Shown here one piece after another: positions 17,126 to 27,300 of a stretch of DNA of 64,000 nucleotides (position 1 is the stretch's first letter; every line of letters begins with the position of its first letter). This DNA is from Brevibacillus massiliensis. GTDB taxonomy: Bacteria > Bacillota > Bacilli > Brevibacillales > Brevibacillaceae. The translations under genes were made by a program, and so were the position numbers. The stretch is taken from NCBI RefSeq assembly GCF_000311785.1, contig NZ_HE978539.1, forward strand, positions 154,268 through 218,267. The letters are read 5' to 3'. A model generated the notes under the pieces. It did not search any database and was not told the DNA's origin. It saw only the letters and a program-made list of their open reading frames with translations.

Positions 17126-17791
17126 ATGTCTATCTTTAAACGTTTGCGTGACCTCACTTTAGCCAATGTCTACGCGTTGATCGAAAAGGCGGAAGACCCC
17201 GTCAAGATGACCGATCAGTATTTGCGGGACATGCAGGAAGATTTGGATGAAGCGGAAAAAGCGGTAGCGGCACAAATTGCCTTGGAGAAAAAATTCAAGC
17301 TGTTGTACGAAGAGCAGGAAGCGCTTGTCAAAAAGCGGGATGAACAGGCCCACGTGGCGGCACAGGCAAAAAATGTCGACCTGGCTCGGCGGGCGCTGGA
17401 AGAGAAGAAAGCTGCCCAGCAGAAAGCCGAAGAGTACAAGGCGAGCTGGGAGCAATACAAGGCAACGGCGGACAATCTGCGAGCCAAGCTGGAAGATATG
17501 CGCAAACAGATTACCGATCTGAAGAACAAGCGGGAAACACTGGTCGCAAGGGCCAATGCGGCGAAAGCCCAAACGAACATCAACAGGGCGATGTCCGGCA
17601 TGAATTCGGATTCGGCACTTGCCGGTTTGAAACGCATGGAGGACAAAGTGCTTGAGATGGAATCCCGGGCGGAAGCCAGCGGCGAAATCTACAAAAAAGA
17701 AAAATCGCTTGATGAAGAGATTGCCGCTCTCAGCAAGGATCAACAAGTTGAGGAAGAACTGGCCCAATTGTTGAAAAAGTACGAGGGGTAA
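17126..17791 (+). CDS. pspA: PspA/IM30 family membrane-stress protein
   Basis: This 221-residue, almost wholly alpha-helical protein is the phage-shock protein A homologue (PspA/LiaH/Vipp1, ESCRT-III superfamily), which polymerises on damaged cytoplasmic membrane. It starts MSIFKRLRDLTLANVYALIE, the amphipathic helix that binds membrane, and continues as long coiled coils rich in Glu, Lys and Ala. The ATG at 17126 has GAGGAGG upstream. It is first in a cluster with DUF350, DUF4178 and DUF4247 proteins, a known PspA neighbourhood, behind an ECF-type promoter. Confidence 0.92.
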   Translation: MSIFKRLRDLTLANVYALIEKAEDPVKMTDQYLRDMQEDLDEAEKAVAAQIALEKKFKLLYEEQEALVKKRDEQAHVAAQAKNVDLARRALEEKKAAQQKAEEYKASWEQYKATADNLRAKLEDMRKQITDLKNKRETLVARANAAKAQTNINRAMSGMNSDSALAGLKRMEDKVLEMESRAEASGEIYKKEKSLDEEIAALSKDQQVEEELAQLLKKYEG

Positions 17792-17856
17792 GCCGCACGG
17801 GCGGTTCCCCTTTTCTTTTCTTCAAGCGAGCGATACGGAGTGCGGAGGTGTAGTGT

Positions 17857-18261
17857 GTGGATTGGCAGAATGTGGTAGGTATGCTCATTTGGACGGCTGC
17901 GAGCGCGGTGCTTTTAGTCGTGCTCATGTGGCTGGATTCCTTTTTCACCAAGTACAATGACATGGCGGAAATCAAGCAGGGAAATGTCGCCGTTACGACC
18001 CGGTTCGTGATGAAGCTGTTCTCCCAAGGGTATATCTTGTCCCAGTCAATCATCAAGTCCAACGACCTGCTGCATGCGCTGCAGGCGTCAGTCATTTCCT
18101 TTGTGATTCTCGTCATTATCGAATGGATTGTACGATTGTTTTTAAGGAAAGCGGCTGATCTGAATTTGGACCAGGGGACGAAGCAGGGCAAGGTGGCACA
18201 TGCATTGGTGGCTGGCTCCCTCCACGTGGTCGGTGCTTTGATCCTGGGCGCATGCCTGTAA
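17857..18261 (+). CDS. DUF350 family membrane protein
   Basis: This 134-residue protein has four likely membrane segments (about 5-25, 45-65, 72-92, 108-134) and begins with GTG after GGAGGTG. The central segment DMAEIKQGNVAVTTRFVMKL matches the DUF350 pattern of a small membrane protein duplicated across two hairpins. DUF350 proteins are recurrent PspA neighbours; the molecular role is unknown. Confidence 0.82.
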   Translation: MDWQNVVGMLIWTAASAVLLVVLMWLDSFFTKYNDMAEIKQGNVAVTTRFVMKLFSQGYILSQSIIKSNDLLHALQASVISFVILVIIEWIVRLFLRKAADLNLDQGTKQGKVAHALVAGSLHVVGALILGACL

Positions 18262-18283
18262 CACGAAACGAGAAGGTGAGTAG

Positions 18284-18790
18284 ATGAGTCTGTTTCGGCG
18301 AGTAAAAAATCTCTTTGCAAAACCAGAACCGCCCCAGGCAGAAAAAAGCCCCTTGCTCCTTGGTCCGGGGGATGTCGTGGAAGTGTCCCTGGTAACCTAT
18401 CAAGTGACGGGAAGAACCCGCAATGCCCAGCGCAACGCGGTTCTGCTGACACTTCAGGACGGCCGCGACGTGCGCTATCTGCACATCGAGGAGCGGGAGA
18501 GAATCACCTATGCCTTGTACAGCCCAATCGACGGCCGCCTGGATTCGTTTGATGAAGTGCCGACTACCATTGAGCTGGAGGACACGAACTACTACCTGGA
18601 GGAACAGTACAACGGCGAAGTACGGGTCCTTGGCAAGACGCCTTTCGGATTGGACGGCGAACAATACGTCTGGCAGTACCAATCGGATGATCGCAAGCTG
18701 CTGCGGATTGAATGGCAGGACGGGCGGTTTATGCTGTACGAAGGAGAAGCGGTCATTGCGGCGGACGTGAAGATCTTACATGGTGCATAA
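18284..18790 (+). CDS. DUF4178 domain protein
   Basis: This 168-residue soluble protein shows the DUF4178 pattern: LGPGDVVEV, a TYQVTGRTR strand, YLHIEERERITYALYSPIDG and a conserved YNGEVRVLGKTPFG-like turn. DUF4178 proteins co-occur with PspA, DUF350 and in some genomes a polyamine aminopropyltransferase, which is absent here. It lies 22 bases after the DUF350 gene and 12 before the next gene. Function unknown. Confidence 0.8.
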   Translation: MSLFRRVKNLFAKPEPPQAEKSPLLLGPGDVVEVSLVTYQVTGRTRNAQRNAVLLTLQDGRDVRYLHIEERERITYALYSPIDGRLDSFDEVPTTIELEDTNYYLEEQYNGEVRVLGKTPFGLDGEQYVWQYQSDDRKLLRIEWQDGRFMLYEGEAVIAADVKILHGA

Positions 18791-18802
18791 GGGGGTGGGC
18801 GG

Positions 18803-19585
18803 ATGCAGCAGCGGCTGTACCAGTTGATAAAAATGGGCTTGGCGGTTATCGTCCTGGCTACGATCTTCGCAGGCCATAGCGGTTCATCTGTGAGCATGGC
18901 GTACCCCTTGGAATCCGTTTCCGAACAGGGACAACAGGTTTCCCGCGTGTACCGCGCTGCGGGGGAGACAGTGCCCGAAGTCGCGAAAAAACTGGCCGAT
19001 CAGCGAAAGCCTGCCGAGATCTCAGAGGAAGATCCTGAGCGGATGTTCCTGGTGTACCCCGATGAACTGTACCATCTCCAGCGCGATCCCGAGAACCCGG
19101 ATGACACGCTGATCGAGGTGGATAACAAGGAGTTTGTCCAAAGCAACTACAGTTCTTCCTTCCTGGAAGGGTATCTTGTCGCCAGCGTTATCAACAGCCT
19201 GATGGATTCCCTTGGCGGCGATCACGGGACGTATCGCGGATACAGCCACAAGGACGTGAACAGCCCCAGCTACCACACGCCGACGAACGCGGAAAAAAAA
19301 CAGGCACCGCCGCTGACGGTGGAGGGGAAAGGGTCGATTTTGAAGCGCGGGAGTGACTCGTCTCGCGCGGGCACATCGATTGGTTCAGACGAAAGCATTT
19401 TCAAGAAGAAATCTCCTGCTGCCTCGTCCGGAGGCGTCGGAACCATAACAAGGTCAAGCGGCAGCAGCGGCTCCTCGTTGGACACCGAGGTCACGCCGAA
19501 AAAGAGCAAATGGTTCTCCCCTCCGCGCAACAACTCTCCCCCGAAGACCAAAGTGGGCGGTTTTGGACGGATAAAAAGAAGATAG
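18803..19585 (+). CDS. DUF4247 domain protein with low-complexity tail
   Basis: This 260-residue protein has an N-terminal signal or anchor segment (about residues 8-33), a DUF4247-type region with FLVYPDELYHLQRDPEN and NYSSSFLEGYLVASVINSLM, and a basic Ser/Gly/Lys-rich tail (about 165-260) that is probably disordered. It would lie outside the cytoplasmic membrane, possibly facing the wall. It ends the pspA cluster; a strong hairpin begins at its stop codon. Function unknown. Confidence 0.78.
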   Translation: MQQRLYQLIKMGLAVIVLATIFAGHSGSSVSMAYPLESVSEQGQQVSRVYRAAGETVPEVAKKLADQRKPAEISEEDPERMFLVYPDELYHLQRDPENPDDTLIEVDNKEFVQSNYSSSFLEGYLVASVINSLMDSLGGDHGTYRGYSHKDVNSPSYHTPTNAEKKQAPPLTVEGKGSILKRGSDSSRAGTSIGSDESIFKKKSPAASSGGVGTITRSSGSSGSSLDTEVTPKKSKWFSPPRNNSPPKTKVGGFGRIKRR

Positions 19586-19612
19586 GCCTTGGCGGTTGAT
19601 TCGCCAAGGCCT
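19584..19612 (+). terminator. Terminator of the pspA operon
   Basis: An 11-bp perfect stem AGGCCTTGGCG/CGCCAAGGCCT with a 7-base loop overlaps the stop codon. The T-run is short, so it may act as a stabilising 3' end as well. Confidence 0.6.
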
Positions 19613-19631
19613 TAATGGCGTAAAGCAAATG

Positions 19632-19768
19632 CGGCTGGGGCATTCACTGAAGCCGGGAGAATCGCCATTTACGGGCTAGAGACCCGCGAGTATCAAAGCT
19701 TCCTCGAAAATGAAGGCGGCAAATTGACGGTGATTGCCGCGATGCGAAACAACCGCTCCCGGACGTAA
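19632..19768 (+). pseudogene. Possible orphan gene fragment
   Basis: A plus-strand frame without a clear start or ribosome site encodes about 45 protein-like residues (ending LTVIAAMRNNRSRT) between the pspA operon terminator and the convergent TauE gene. The composition resembles real coding sequence, with a segment RIAIYGLETREYQSFLEN, but I do not recognise a family. The rest of the 250-base gap shows nothing else. Confidence 0.3.
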
Positions 19769-19838
19769 CAGGATGCAGGCTTGCCCGCAATGCGACGATC
19801 AGCTTCCTTCGCTGCCCATCTTGTGCCGCAGAGGCATT

Positions 19839-20606
19839 TCAGATTAACTTGAGTCCGCTGATCAGGATGATCATGGAGATGGTGTACTGCAGGAAACGGG
19901 TGGGGACACGGGTGGACAGGATGCTGCCGATAAAGACGCCGGGTACGGAACCGAACAACAGCTGCAGGACAATGGGGTAGTCGACCGTTCCGAAGCTGGC
20001 ATGGGCGAGGCCGGCGGCAGTCACCAGGAAGAAAGCGTGGGCGATGTCCGTTCCGACGACTTCTTTTCCCTGCAGGTTAAAGAAATACATCAAGGCGAGG
20101 GCGAAAAGGGAGCCGCTGCCAATGGAAGTGAGTCCGACGATGAAACCGAGCACTGCACCGGTGGAGATGGTTAAGGTCCGCTTCTCTTTCAGTCCGCAAA
20201 GCTGCCAGCGGTTGGGGCGGGGTTCGCGTTTATGTAGGACCGTTTTTGCGATCATTGCGATTGGGATGAGTATCAGGGCAAACCCGAGGACTTTCTTGAT
20301 CAGCGTATCCGCTCCGCCGAAGGTGTGTTCGACCCACTGAATGAGATTGACGGCGACGACGGCGCTCGGCACGCTGCCGATGGCAAAGTACAGGGCGATC
20401 TGCCAATGAACGGTCCGCTGCCGCCAGTGCTGGATCGCTCCAAAAATTTTCGTGATGGAATTGTAGACCAGGTCTGTACCGACGGCGATGGTTGGTTGAA
20501 TGCCCAACATGATCAAAATAGGCGTTAGCAAGGCTGCTCCTCCGACACCGGTAAGGCCGACCAAAAAACCGACAAACAGGCCGATCGCAATCAGGCTAAA
20601 GTCCAT
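19839..20606 (-). CDS. TauE/SafE family anion exporter
   Basis: This 255-residue membrane protein has about eight membrane segments and the duplicated TauE/SafE signature: GLFVGFLVGLTGVGGAALLTP in the first half and GFIVGLTSIGSGSLFALAL in the second. Members export sulfite, sulfonates or other organic anions; the substrate here is unknown. The ATG at 20606 has AGGAAG upstream; the frame is open further to 20729, but that extension lacks a ribosome site and looks non-coding. A TATACT box lies about 30 bases upstream on the minus strand. Confidence 0.85.
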   Translation of the reverse strand: MDFSLIAIGLFVGFLVGLTGVGGAALLTPILIMLGIQPTIAVGTDLVYNSITKIFGAIQHWRQRTVHWQIALYFAIGSVPSAVVAVNLIQWVEHTFGGADTLIKKVLGFALILIPIAMIAKTVLHKREPRPNRWQLCGLKEKRTLTISTGAVLGFIVGLTSIGSGSLFALALMYFFNLQGKEVVGTDIAHAFFLVTAAGLAHASFGTVDYPIVLQLLFGSVPGVFIGSILSTRVPTRFLQYTISMIILISGLKLI

Positions 20607-20836
20607 GTGCGTTTTCTTCCTCTTTTCCCAGATAGCGTGAGTATAGGCAAACTCCCTACAAACTAATATCAGGGTATGGCGCAAGGGGATGACTGGTGAA
20701 GTGGAGCGGCAAAATAGGCATTTGTCCAAATCACATCTGTTGAAAAATCGTCAAGAATCATCCTGTTTTTAAGACTGTGCATTTGGTAAAGTTACCGTAG
20801 TGCAATCTTTCTACAAATAGAGGAAAAGGTATTCGG

Positions 20837-20866
20837 TTGACTCGTCTCACTCGGTTTCGTTACAAT
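20837..20866 (+). promoter_or_regulatory. Sigma-A-type promoter of ctaB-ctaA
   Basis: TTGACT (20837-20842) and TACAAT (20861-20866) are 18 bases apart, about 100 bases upstream of the ctaB start. The remaining part of the 20607-20963 gap shows no other element. Confidence 0.6.
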
Positions 20867-20963
20867 TATATACGGTATTTTTTTAGCTGGCAGGGAATGC
20901 TTCGAGTAACAGGTGTTTACAGATGAGTTGAAGGATATTATCAGGACAAGGAGGGCAATCGCT

Positions 20964-21929
20964 GTGGAACAACAGTTTGTGGTGAAGGAATCGGACGGCC
21001 AACTCCTCGAGACAGATTCCCATCCGCAGGCAGAATCAGTGCAACCCGCAACATGGAGTGACTATCTGCATCTGACTAAGCCGGGGATCACCTTATCAAA
21101 TCTGATGACGACGTTTACCGGCTTTTGGTTGGCAGTTTCAAGTACAAACCCTGAATGGACCACATTGGAATTCGTTCACAAGGGTTTTCTTACATTGCTG
21201 GGCACGGCGCTCGTAATCGCGTCAGGGGCCGCACTTAACAACTACTATGATCGTGAACTCGACGCAAAAATGAAGCGTACGAAGAACCGGGCTGTAGCGT
21301 CAGGACGGATTCATCCCCGTTATGCCATTACGATTGGAGTAGCGCTTCTGCTCGTTGGACTCTTGACTTTGATGTACGTAAACCCATTGACGGCAGTATT
21401 TGGCTTGATTGGACACATTCTCTACGTCCTGGTTTACACTCCGTTGAAACGGGTGACGACGTTGAATACCGTCATAGGCGGTCTATCTGGAGCGGTGCCG
21501 CCGGTCATCGGTTGGGTAGCCGTATCCAACAGCCTCGATATGGGGGCTTGGATCCTGTTCTTGATTTTGTTCCTGTGGCAGCCGCCGCACTTCCTGGCGT
21601 TGGCGATGCTGAAAGCGGAGGAATACCGCGCCGGGGGAATCCCGATGCTCCCCGTGGTGAAAGGCTTTGCCGAGACGAAACGGCAGATGTTCAACTACGC
21701 TGCGGCATTGCTGCCTGCTTCGCTGCTGTTGATGCTGTACGCAAACGTGGGTTACATCTACCTGGTTGCTGCCATGGCGCTCGGCGGTGTTTACCTCTGG
21801 CTGTCGGTGAAAGGATTCTCTGTCAAGGAAGAGGATGACCTCGTCTGGGCGAGAAAAATGTTCGGTTTTTCCCTGCTGTATTTGACCGCGATTTGCGCGG
21901 CTGTCATGATCAGTTCGATTCAATTCTAG
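20964..21929 (+). CDS. ctaB: Protoheme IX farnesyltransferase (heme O synthase)
   Basis: This 321-residue UbiA-family enzyme adds a farnesyl group to heme B to form heme O, the first step to heme A of aa3-type oxidases. The Mg-diphosphate motif NYYDRELDAKMKRT (from about residue 93) and the second region VVKGFAETKRQMFNY are present, with about nine membrane segments. The GTG at 20964 has AAGGAGG nine bases upstream; an upstream in-frame GTG (20913) lacks one. ctaA follows in the same direction, unlike the divergent arrangement in B. subtilis. Confidence 0.93.
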   Translation: MEQQFVVKESDGQLLETDSHPQAESVQPATWSDYLHLTKPGITLSNLMTTFTGFWLAVSSTNPEWTTLEFVHKGFLTLLGTALVIASGAALNNYYDRELDAKMKRTKNRAVASGRIHPRYAITIGVALLLVGLLTLMYVNPLTAVFGLIGHILYVLVYTPLKRVTTLNTVIGGLSGAVPPVIGWVAVSNSLDMGAWILFLILFLWQPPHFLALAMLKAEEYRAGGIPMLPVVKGFAETKRQMFNYAAALLPASLLLMLYANVGYIYLVAAMALGGVYLWLSVKGFSVKEEDDLVWARKMFGFSLLYLTAICAAVMISSIQF

Positions 21930-21953
21930 CGAATACCGCGTATACCCAAGGAA

Positions 21954-21986
21954 CATCTCTTGTACTACGGGGGGTGTTTCTTTTAT
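21954..21986 (+). terminator. Weak hairpin between ctaB and ctaA
   Basis: GGAACATC can pair with GGTGTTTC (two G-U pairs), followed by TTTTAT. It may attenuate read-through between the two heme genes. Confidence 0.35.
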
Positions 21987-22017
21987 GTGACATCACGCAG
22001 GAAAAGAGGTGCTGACA

Positions 22018-22977
22018 ATGGATAAGTGGCTGAGACGGGTAGGCATTGCTGCGACGATCGTGATGTTCCTGGTGATGATCGGCGGATCATTGGTGACGAA
22101 GACCGGTTCCGCATTGGGGTGCGGCAACGATTGGCCGCTGTGCAACGGCAAATTTGTCCCGGAGTATACGTTGGAATCGATCGTTGAGTACATGCATCGG
22201 CTGGTAACCGGACTTGCCGGAATCGTCGTCCTGGTGTTTGTGATCATGGCCTGGCGGCGCTATCCGCGCAGCAGGCAAGTACGGGCGCTGTCCGTGTTTG
22301 CGGGATTTTTTCTGATCGTCGAATCCCTGCTTGGCGCATCTGCCGTGATGTGGCCTCAGTCGCCTCCGGTGATGGCGCTTCACTTCGGCTTGTCGCTGTT
22401 GGCATTTGCCGGAGTGTTCCTGTTGATGTTGTTCGTCCTGCAGCGGGAGAAGGAAGAGAGCCTCGTCTCGCAGCCGGTTTCCGCGGGATTTCGCCGCTAC
22501 GTTTGGGCGGTAACGATCTACGCTTACGGAGTCGTCTACATTGGGGCTTACGTCCGCCATACCAATGCCAGCTTGGCCTGTCCGGACTGGCCGCTGTGCC
22601 GGGGAAGTCTCATTCCCGAACTGTCGGGGCTGGTAGCCGTCCAATTTTTCCATCGCGTCTGTGCTGCCATTCTATTTTTCCTTATATTGGTAATTGCTGT
22701 ATATGCGGTCCGTCATTACAAAGTAAAAAGGCGCGATGTTTACAAGGCCAGCATTCTGGCGCTCATCCTGGTCGGCATACAGGTATTGAGCGGGGGCTGG
22801 GTGGTATATTCACGATTGATCATCTACGCTACCTTGTTCCACTCGGCGGTCATTACCTGTTTGTTCGGGGTGCTGTGCTACCTCTGTCTGCAGGCGCTCA
22901 AGCAGCCTCAAGACAGCAAACAGGAAAAGTCGCTGATCGAGCCCAATCCTTCGGCCGTTACCTGGCAAAAAGTATAA
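22018..22977 (+). CDS. ctaA: Heme A synthase
   Basis: This 319-residue, eight-helix membrane enzyme oxidises the C8 methyl of heme O to a formyl, giving heme A. It carries the cysteine pair C35/C42 in the first extracellular loop, E57 and H60 in the next helix, and a second cysteine pair in SLACPDWPLCRG, the same numbering and spacing as in the B. subtilis enzyme. The ATG at 22018 with GAGGTG upstream is preferred to the in-frame GTG at 22009. Confidence 0.93.
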   Translation: MDKWLRRVGIAATIVMFLVMIGGSLVTKTGSALGCGNDWPLCNGKFVPEYTLESIVEYMHRLVTGLAGIVVLVFVIMAWRRYPRSRQVRALSVFAGFFLIVESLLGASAVMWPQSPPVMALHFGLSLLAFAGVFLLMLFVLQREKEESLVSQPVSAGFRRYVWAVTIYAYGVVYIGAYVRHTNASLACPDWPLCRGSLIPELSGLVAVQFFHRVCAAILFFLILVIAVYAVRHYKVKRRDVYKASILALILVGIQVLSGGWVVYSRLIIYATLFHSAVITCLFGVLCYLCLQALKQPQDSKQEKSLIEPNPSAVTWQKV

Positions 22978-22980
22978 TCC

Positions 22981-23015
22981 AAAACCAGCACTGTACAGAC
23001 AGGTGCTGGTTTTTT
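22981..23015 (+). terminator. Rho-independent terminator after ctaA
   Basis: An 11-bp stem AAAACCAGCAC/GTGCTGGTTTT runs into a T-tract; a canonical terminator. Confidence 0.85.
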
Positions 23016-23071
23016 GCACTTCTGTTACAATAAAGGCAAAAGGCAAACACGTGATCGATAGGGGTGAGCGA

Positions 23072-24331
23072 ATGCGGATTTTACATACGGCCGATTGGCA
23101 TTTCGGCAGGATGCTGGAAGGGCGGGACAGGCGTGCGGAGCAGGCGGCTTTTGTCGATGAGCTGTGCCGCATAGCCGACGAGAGGCAGGCAGACCTCGTC
23201 CTGATAGCCGGCGATGTGTACGATTCGTTCAACCCGCCGGCTTGGGCCGAGGAATTGTATTACCAGGCCTTGGAGAGGCTGTCTTGCCAAGGCAGGCGGG
23301 GGGTCGTGGTCATCGCCGGCAACCACGATCAGCCGGAGCGGGTCAGAGCGGCGGCGCCATTGGCGGAAAAACACGGTATCGTTCTGCTCGGCTTGCCAAA
23401 GGAGGCGCCGCGGATCAGCGGACAAGATGTACCTGAGGGCAGGGTGCGGGTCGTCGCCGCCGGCCCGTCCTGGCTGGAGCTGGCGGTGCCGGGTGCGGAT
23501 CATCATGTGGTGATTCTCGCGCTGCCGTATCCATCCGAGGCCAGGCTGCGGGAGCTGCTCAGCGAGAACTTCACACCGGAACAAATGCAGCAGGCTTTTT
23601 CCGAGCGCATCAGCATGTTGTTCGCCGATTTGGCCCGCCATTTTCGTACGGATACGGTCAATCTGGTGATGAGCCATCTGTTTGTGCTGGGCGGCGCCGA
23701 GAGCGAATCGGAGAGGCCGATTCAGATCGGCGGGACGTATACGGTACACCCTTCCGCTTTCCCGAAGACGGCTGACTACGTCGCGCTGGGACATCTTCAC
23801 CGTCCCCAGCTGCTTGGCACTGAGCCGCGAATCCGCTACAGCGGTTCTCCGTTGGCGTACAGCTTTTCGGAAGCGGGTCAGAGCAAGGCGGTTGTCCTGG
23901 TGGAAATCACCCCTCAATCAGAGGTTCGCGAAGAGCTCATTTACCTGAAAAGCGGGCGTCCGCTCGTCCGCTGGCAGGCGACAGGGGGAGCGGCGGAAGT
24001 GGAGCAGTGGGTGGCCGAAGGGCGCGACGCCGGATGCTGGATTGACCTGGAGCTGCACGTGCCGGACGTGATCGATCCGGCCGAATTTCAGCGCCTGCGC
24101 AAGCTGAGTGACAATTTTGTCAAGGTGCAGCGGGTTCTGGTCAAGGGCGAGAGCCGGGGGACACAGGAAGCTGGGGAAGGCGGCGCCGGTGAGCGGGAAG
24201 AGCTGACGGCCACGCAGCTGTTTTGCCGCTTTTACGAACGGAAGCGCGGCGCCAAGCCGGATGACAAGCTGGTTCAATTGTTCTCCCGGTTGATGGCGGC
24301 TGCGGGCAGCCGGCAAGGAGGAGAGGAATAG
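23072..24331 (+). CDS. sbcD: Nuclease SbcCD subunit D (Mre11-type)
   Basis: This 419-residue calcineurin-like phosphoesterase is the nuclease subunit of SbcCD, which trims DNA hairpins and blocked ends. Metal-binding motifs are D8/H10 in HTADWH, D48 in IAGDVYDS, GNHDQP (83-88), SHLF and LGHLHRPQ. The ATG has AGGGGTGAG upstream. The C-terminal region (350-419) is the capping and SbcC-binding part. The gene is adjacent to sbcC and precedes addB-addA, forming one DNA-end-processing block. Confidence 0.93.
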   Translation: MRILHTADWHFGRMLEGRDRRAEQAAFVDELCRIADERQADLVLIAGDVYDSFNPPAWAEELYYQALERLSCQGRRGVVVIAGNHDQPERVRAAAPLAEKHGIVLLGLPKEAPRISGQDVPEGRVRVVAAGPSWLELAVPGADHHVVILALPYPSEARLRELLSENFTPEQMQQAFSERISMLFADLARHFRTDTVNLVMSHLFVLGGAESESERPIQIGGTYTVHPSAFPKTADYVALGHLHRPQLLGTEPRIRYSGSPLAYSFSEAGQSKAVVLVEITPQSEVREELIYLKSGRPLVRWQATGGAAEVEQWVAEGRDAGCWIDLELHVPDVIDPAEFQRLRKLSDNFVKVQRVLVKGESRGTQEAGEGGAGEREELTATQLFCRFYERKRGAKPDDKLVQLFSRLMAAAGSRQGGEE

Positions 24332-27300
24332 GTGAAACCGATTCAGCTTAAGCTGTCCGGGATGCACAGCTATCGCGAGCTGCAGGTCGTAGACTTCGAA
24401 AAGCTGTGCGAGGCGGGATTATTCGGGATTTTTGGTCCGACGGGCAGCGGGAAATCAACGATTCTCGATGCGATTACACTGGCTTTGTACGGACAGGTCG
24501 TGCGCATGGGCGGGGGATCCCATCCCAAAGAGGTCTTAAACCAACTCGAAGACCGCCTGTTCGTCTCCTTTACCTTTGAGCTCGGCGGCGGAGACATGCG
24601 CCGCAGGTACACGATCGAACGGGAATTTGGCGTCGATAAAAAAGGCAACAAACGCCAGCCGGAAGTGAGATTAATCGAACGGGCCATGTCGCCAGGCCAG
24701 GAAGACCGCGTGCTTGAGTCGAAGGCCACAGCGGCGACAGCAGCGGTAGAGCAGTTGATCGGTCTTACAATACACGATTTCACCCGCGCGGTTGTGCTCC
24801 CTCAGGGGCAGTTTTCCCGGTTTCTGACCCTGACTGGCAAAGAACGCAACGAGATGCTGCAGCGCATGTTTTACCTGCATGAATACGGAGAGAAGCTGAG
24901 TGAACAAGTTCGCGGCGCATACGAGCAAAACAAGGCTGAGCTGCACCAGTTGGAGCTCGCCTTGGCCGGACTGGGCGACGCCGGGCCGGATGCGCTGCTG
25001 GCCGCTTCTCAGGAGTTGGAGTCAAAGGCGAAGCTGGAAGTGCAGGCAGCAGAGGACTACCGAGCCTTGTCCGAGAAACGCCGCGAGTGGGAACAAATTC
25101 GCAGCTGGCAGACGGAACGCTCGGCGCTGCTGGACAAGCTTGCTGCCATGCAGGCGGAAGCAGCCGATGTCGAAGCGCTGGCGGAGCGGATTGCCGAAAT
25201 GGAAGCGAGCGCACAGGTCTGGCCGGTGCTGGAGCGGTATCGCCACATCCAACTCAGACGGCAGCAGACGGAACAGCAGCTGCAAAGCCTGCGCCTCCAG
25301 CGGGACGAACAGACGCTGGTCTACCGGCACAAGGAGCAGGCGTATCAGACCCTGCAAGCCCGCCTGAGAGCCGAGGAGCCGCTGTTGATCGAAGAGAAGA
25401 GCCGGATGGAGCAGGCAGCCCAGTGGGAGGAAGAACTGCTCAGGGAAAAAGCGGCGCTGGAAAGCGTTCAAAACGAGCTTGCAGAAGTACAGGCACGCGG
25501 AGAGCGGGCGGCCAAGGCAGTAGCGGCGGCAGAGCGAGAGCTGCAGCGGCTGGATGAGGAACTGAATCTGCTCGACGGGCAGCTGCAGCAGCTGTCAGTC
25601 TCTGCCGAAGAGCGCAAACGGATCAACGGGCTGCTGGAGGCAAAAAAAGCCTGGAAGCAGGCCGTGCAAAGGCTGCAGGAAGCAGAGAGAGAGGCGGCCG
25701 AGGCGAAAAAGCAGCAAAGCAACGTCGCCGAACAGGCACATCGCGGCCAGCTCGCCTGGCAAAAGGCTTCAGAGGAACGGGAGCGGGCCCAGAACCTGCT
25801 GGCGGAAGCGGAAGCAGCCTTGCAAGAGATGCCAGGGGAAGAGGAGATGGAACGGCTTCGCGACACACTGGTGCAAATCAAGCTGATCGGGCAGGAATGG
25901 CGGGAGTTGAGCCGGGCCCAGCTCGCCTGGCAGCAGCGGCGGCTGGCCTTGGAAGAGTCGTGGAACGGCGCGGAAGAACAGTGTCGGCAGGCGGAAGCCG
26001 CCTTCCAGTCCGCAGCGGCGGAGCAGAGCAAAAAGCAGCAGTTCAAACAGCAGGCGGAAGAGAATTGGCTGAGGTGGCGGCAGGATAACCTGGTGCAGCA
26101 TTTAAGAGAGCAGCTGACAGAAGGAGAGCCCTGCCCCATATGCGGGTCAGTCGATCACCGAACCGCACATCTCCCGGGCGGCAGCGAGGCCTTAGCAGCT
26201 GCACCGCTTGCGGGAGAAGGGGAGTACCGCTTGGCCTTGGAGGTCTGTCAAGCGGAGCTGGAGACGGCAGAGGAAGCCCTGCGGCGGACATCCGAGGCGT
26301 GGCAGGCCGCCAAGCTGGAGCTTGAGACCTTAAAGCGGGACCGCTCCAAGCTGGAGGAAGAACAGCTGGTGCTGCAGGAGCGATCCGAGCAGATCCGCAA
26401 TCGATTAGCCGAATGCGGCGAAGGATGGCAGGCTGGAAGCGTTGACGAGCTTTCCCGGATGTTCAAGGAACAGGAGGCAAACAGCCGGCTGCTCGGAGAA
26501 CGGCGGGAACAGCAGCGGTTGTTGCTGCAATCCCGGCAGCAGACGCTGGCTGCCCTGCGCGAACAGGAATTGGAGCAAAAGTCGGCCTATGACAAACTGA
26601 CAGCGGTGCGGGAACAGTGGGACGAACGGGCGGCCGCCGCAGAAAAGCGCTGTTCTCAGGCGCAGAGCGAAGCCGATCAGGCTGCGGAATATCTGCAGCA
26701 GCTCGGCAGCAGTGGTGAGTTAGCGGCGGAACACATCGAAGCGGCCGCTGCCGAACTGGATGAGCGGGAAACCCGACATGCCAAGCTGCAGCAAACGAAG
26801 CTGGAGCGGACGGAGCAGCGCAAGCGATTGCACGCCGAACTGGAGCAAAGCAGGTCAGATCACACCCGCTTGGCCATCCAACAGGCGGGACTTGCGGAGC
26901 GGCTGCAGGAACGCCGGCAGCTCTGGGAGCAAAAGCAGCGGCAGTGGCTGGAGCGAACAGGCGGAGAACAGGCCCGGGTACGGCTGCAGCAGTTGGAACA
27001 ACAGCTCAGCCGCTTGCGTGAGGAAGTACATACCGCCGAGCAGGCGTACAAGCAGGCTGCCGACGATCGGCAGATGCTGATGGAGACGCTGCTCAAGGCG
27101 GAAGAAGCCGCCGCGCTGCTCGCCCGGCAGCAGCAGGAGGCCGAGGCAGAACTGCAGGCGGCAGTGAAGGCAAGCGGCCTTCAGGAGCTGTCCCGGGTCG
27201 AGGCGGCCCATCGGGAGCGGGAGAAGCTGGCGGACTACAAGGCGAGAGTAGAGCACTTCCGCACGCTTAGAAGTCAGCTTGAGTACGACGAACAGCGATT

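Noticed and set aside
20913-20963. Upstream GTG as the ctaB start
   Set aside because: It has no ribosome site, whereas the GTG at 20964 follows AAGGAGG at the right distance.
25087-25557. Alternative frames inside sbcC and addAB
   Set aside because: They are by-products of GC-rich, Ala/Glu/Gln-biased coding sequence without ribosome sites.
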